Positions 6,534-6,676 of a stretch of DNA of 6,676 nt are shown one piece after another (the stretch's first letter is position 1; the number at the start of each line of letters is the position of its first letter). The DNA is from Promethearchaeota archaeon (GTDB taxonomy: Archaea; Asgardarchaeota; Lokiarchaeia; Sigynarchaeales; MK-D1): the NCBI GenBank assembly GCA_016839385.1, contig JAEOUK010000528.1, forward strand, positions 1-6,676, written 5' to 3'. The translations under genes and the position numbers were made by a program. The notes beneath the pieces are model-generated. The model was given only the letters and a program-made list of their open reading frames with translations. It was not told the DNA's origin and did no database searches.

Positions 6534-6676
6534 ATGTGTCAGTGTATGAAAAAAAAACAACTTCTCATCATCGGATTTTCAATATTCTTCGTTCTTATAT
6601 CAATTGGACTTAGTATATGGGTGTTTTATTCTGTGACAGGTTATGAGATCGTTGTTAACAAAAAAAAATTCCAAAT
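6534..6676 (+). CDS. N-terminus of a membrane-anchored or secreted protein (cut by window end)
   Basis: An open frame runs from ATG 6534 or the in-frame ATG 6546 to the window end without a stop. From 6546 it encodes 43 residues: MKKK, a hydrophobic segment at about residues 6-29 (QLLIIGFSIFFVLISIGLSI and onward), then a polar region starting TGYEIVVNKKK. This is a signal peptide or N-terminal transmembrane anchor with the bulk probably outside the cell. The 6534 start would add MCQC before Lys-Lys-Lys. Neither start has a Shine-Dalgarno site. The second start fits the usual positive-then-hydrophobic pattern better and could be leaderless from the CATAAAAA element at about 6518-6525. No function can be assigned. 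Two A9 runs (6549-6557 and 6660-6668) are places where a sequencing slip would change the frame. Confidence 0.6.
   Translation, partial: MCQCMKKKQLLIIGFSIFFVLISIGLSIWVFYSVTGYEIVVNKKKFQ

Noticed and set aside
1..6676. CRISPR array, tRNA/rRNA, transposase, defence or secretion system
   Set aside because: Reading both strands showed no regularly spaced repeats, tRNA-like clover structure, transposase motifs or terminal inverted repeats. The genes are metabolic enzymes plus one truncated membrane protein.

Overview
The window is an AT-rich stretch with four substantial genes and one cut-off gene. Two start codons have a strong Shine-Dalgarno sequence (GGAGG at about 9 nt spacing). At least one upstream region has a TATA-like box at the distance expected of an archaeal promoter. 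This, together with a heterodisulfide-reductase-style Fe-S protein, points to an anaerobic archaeon, possibly an Asgard-type lineage. That placement is an inference with no marker gene behind it, and an AT-rich anaerobic bacterium is not excluded.

Layout. From 1 to 2152 (+) lies a tightly coupled pair: a small protein with two [4Fe-4S] motifs (HdrC/ferredoxin-like) and a flavoprotein of the fumarate reductase/succinate dehydrogenase A family. One base separates them, and the second gene's ribosome binding site lies inside the end of the first. From 2153 to 2327 is an AT-rich spacer with a U-rich terminator-like tract, a weak hairpin and a possible promoter. From 2328 to 3791 (+) is a CrtI/phytoene-desaturase-like FAD oxidoreductase. 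It converges on a 3856-6420 (-) gene for a large GH94-like (alpha/alpha)6-barrel glycoside phosphorylase or hydrolase. From 6421 to 6533 is a divergent promoter region. From 6534 or 6546 to the window end is the start of a membrane-anchored or secreted protein.

How the genes work together. Only the first two clearly form a functional unit, with the Fe-S protein passing electrons to or from the flavoprotein. The flavoprotein keeps most active-site residues of the fumarate reductase family. It lacks the FAD-linking histidine, has RSLGG where the family usually has RGEGG, has a long N-terminal extension, and lacks most of the C-terminal domain. The CrtI-like and GH94-like genes have separate upstream regions and no obvious link to the pair or to each other. 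I see no CRISPR array, mobile element, defence island or RNA gene. The points most worth checking are the atypical flavoprotein and the GH94-like enzyme that lacks the recognisable phosphate loop.
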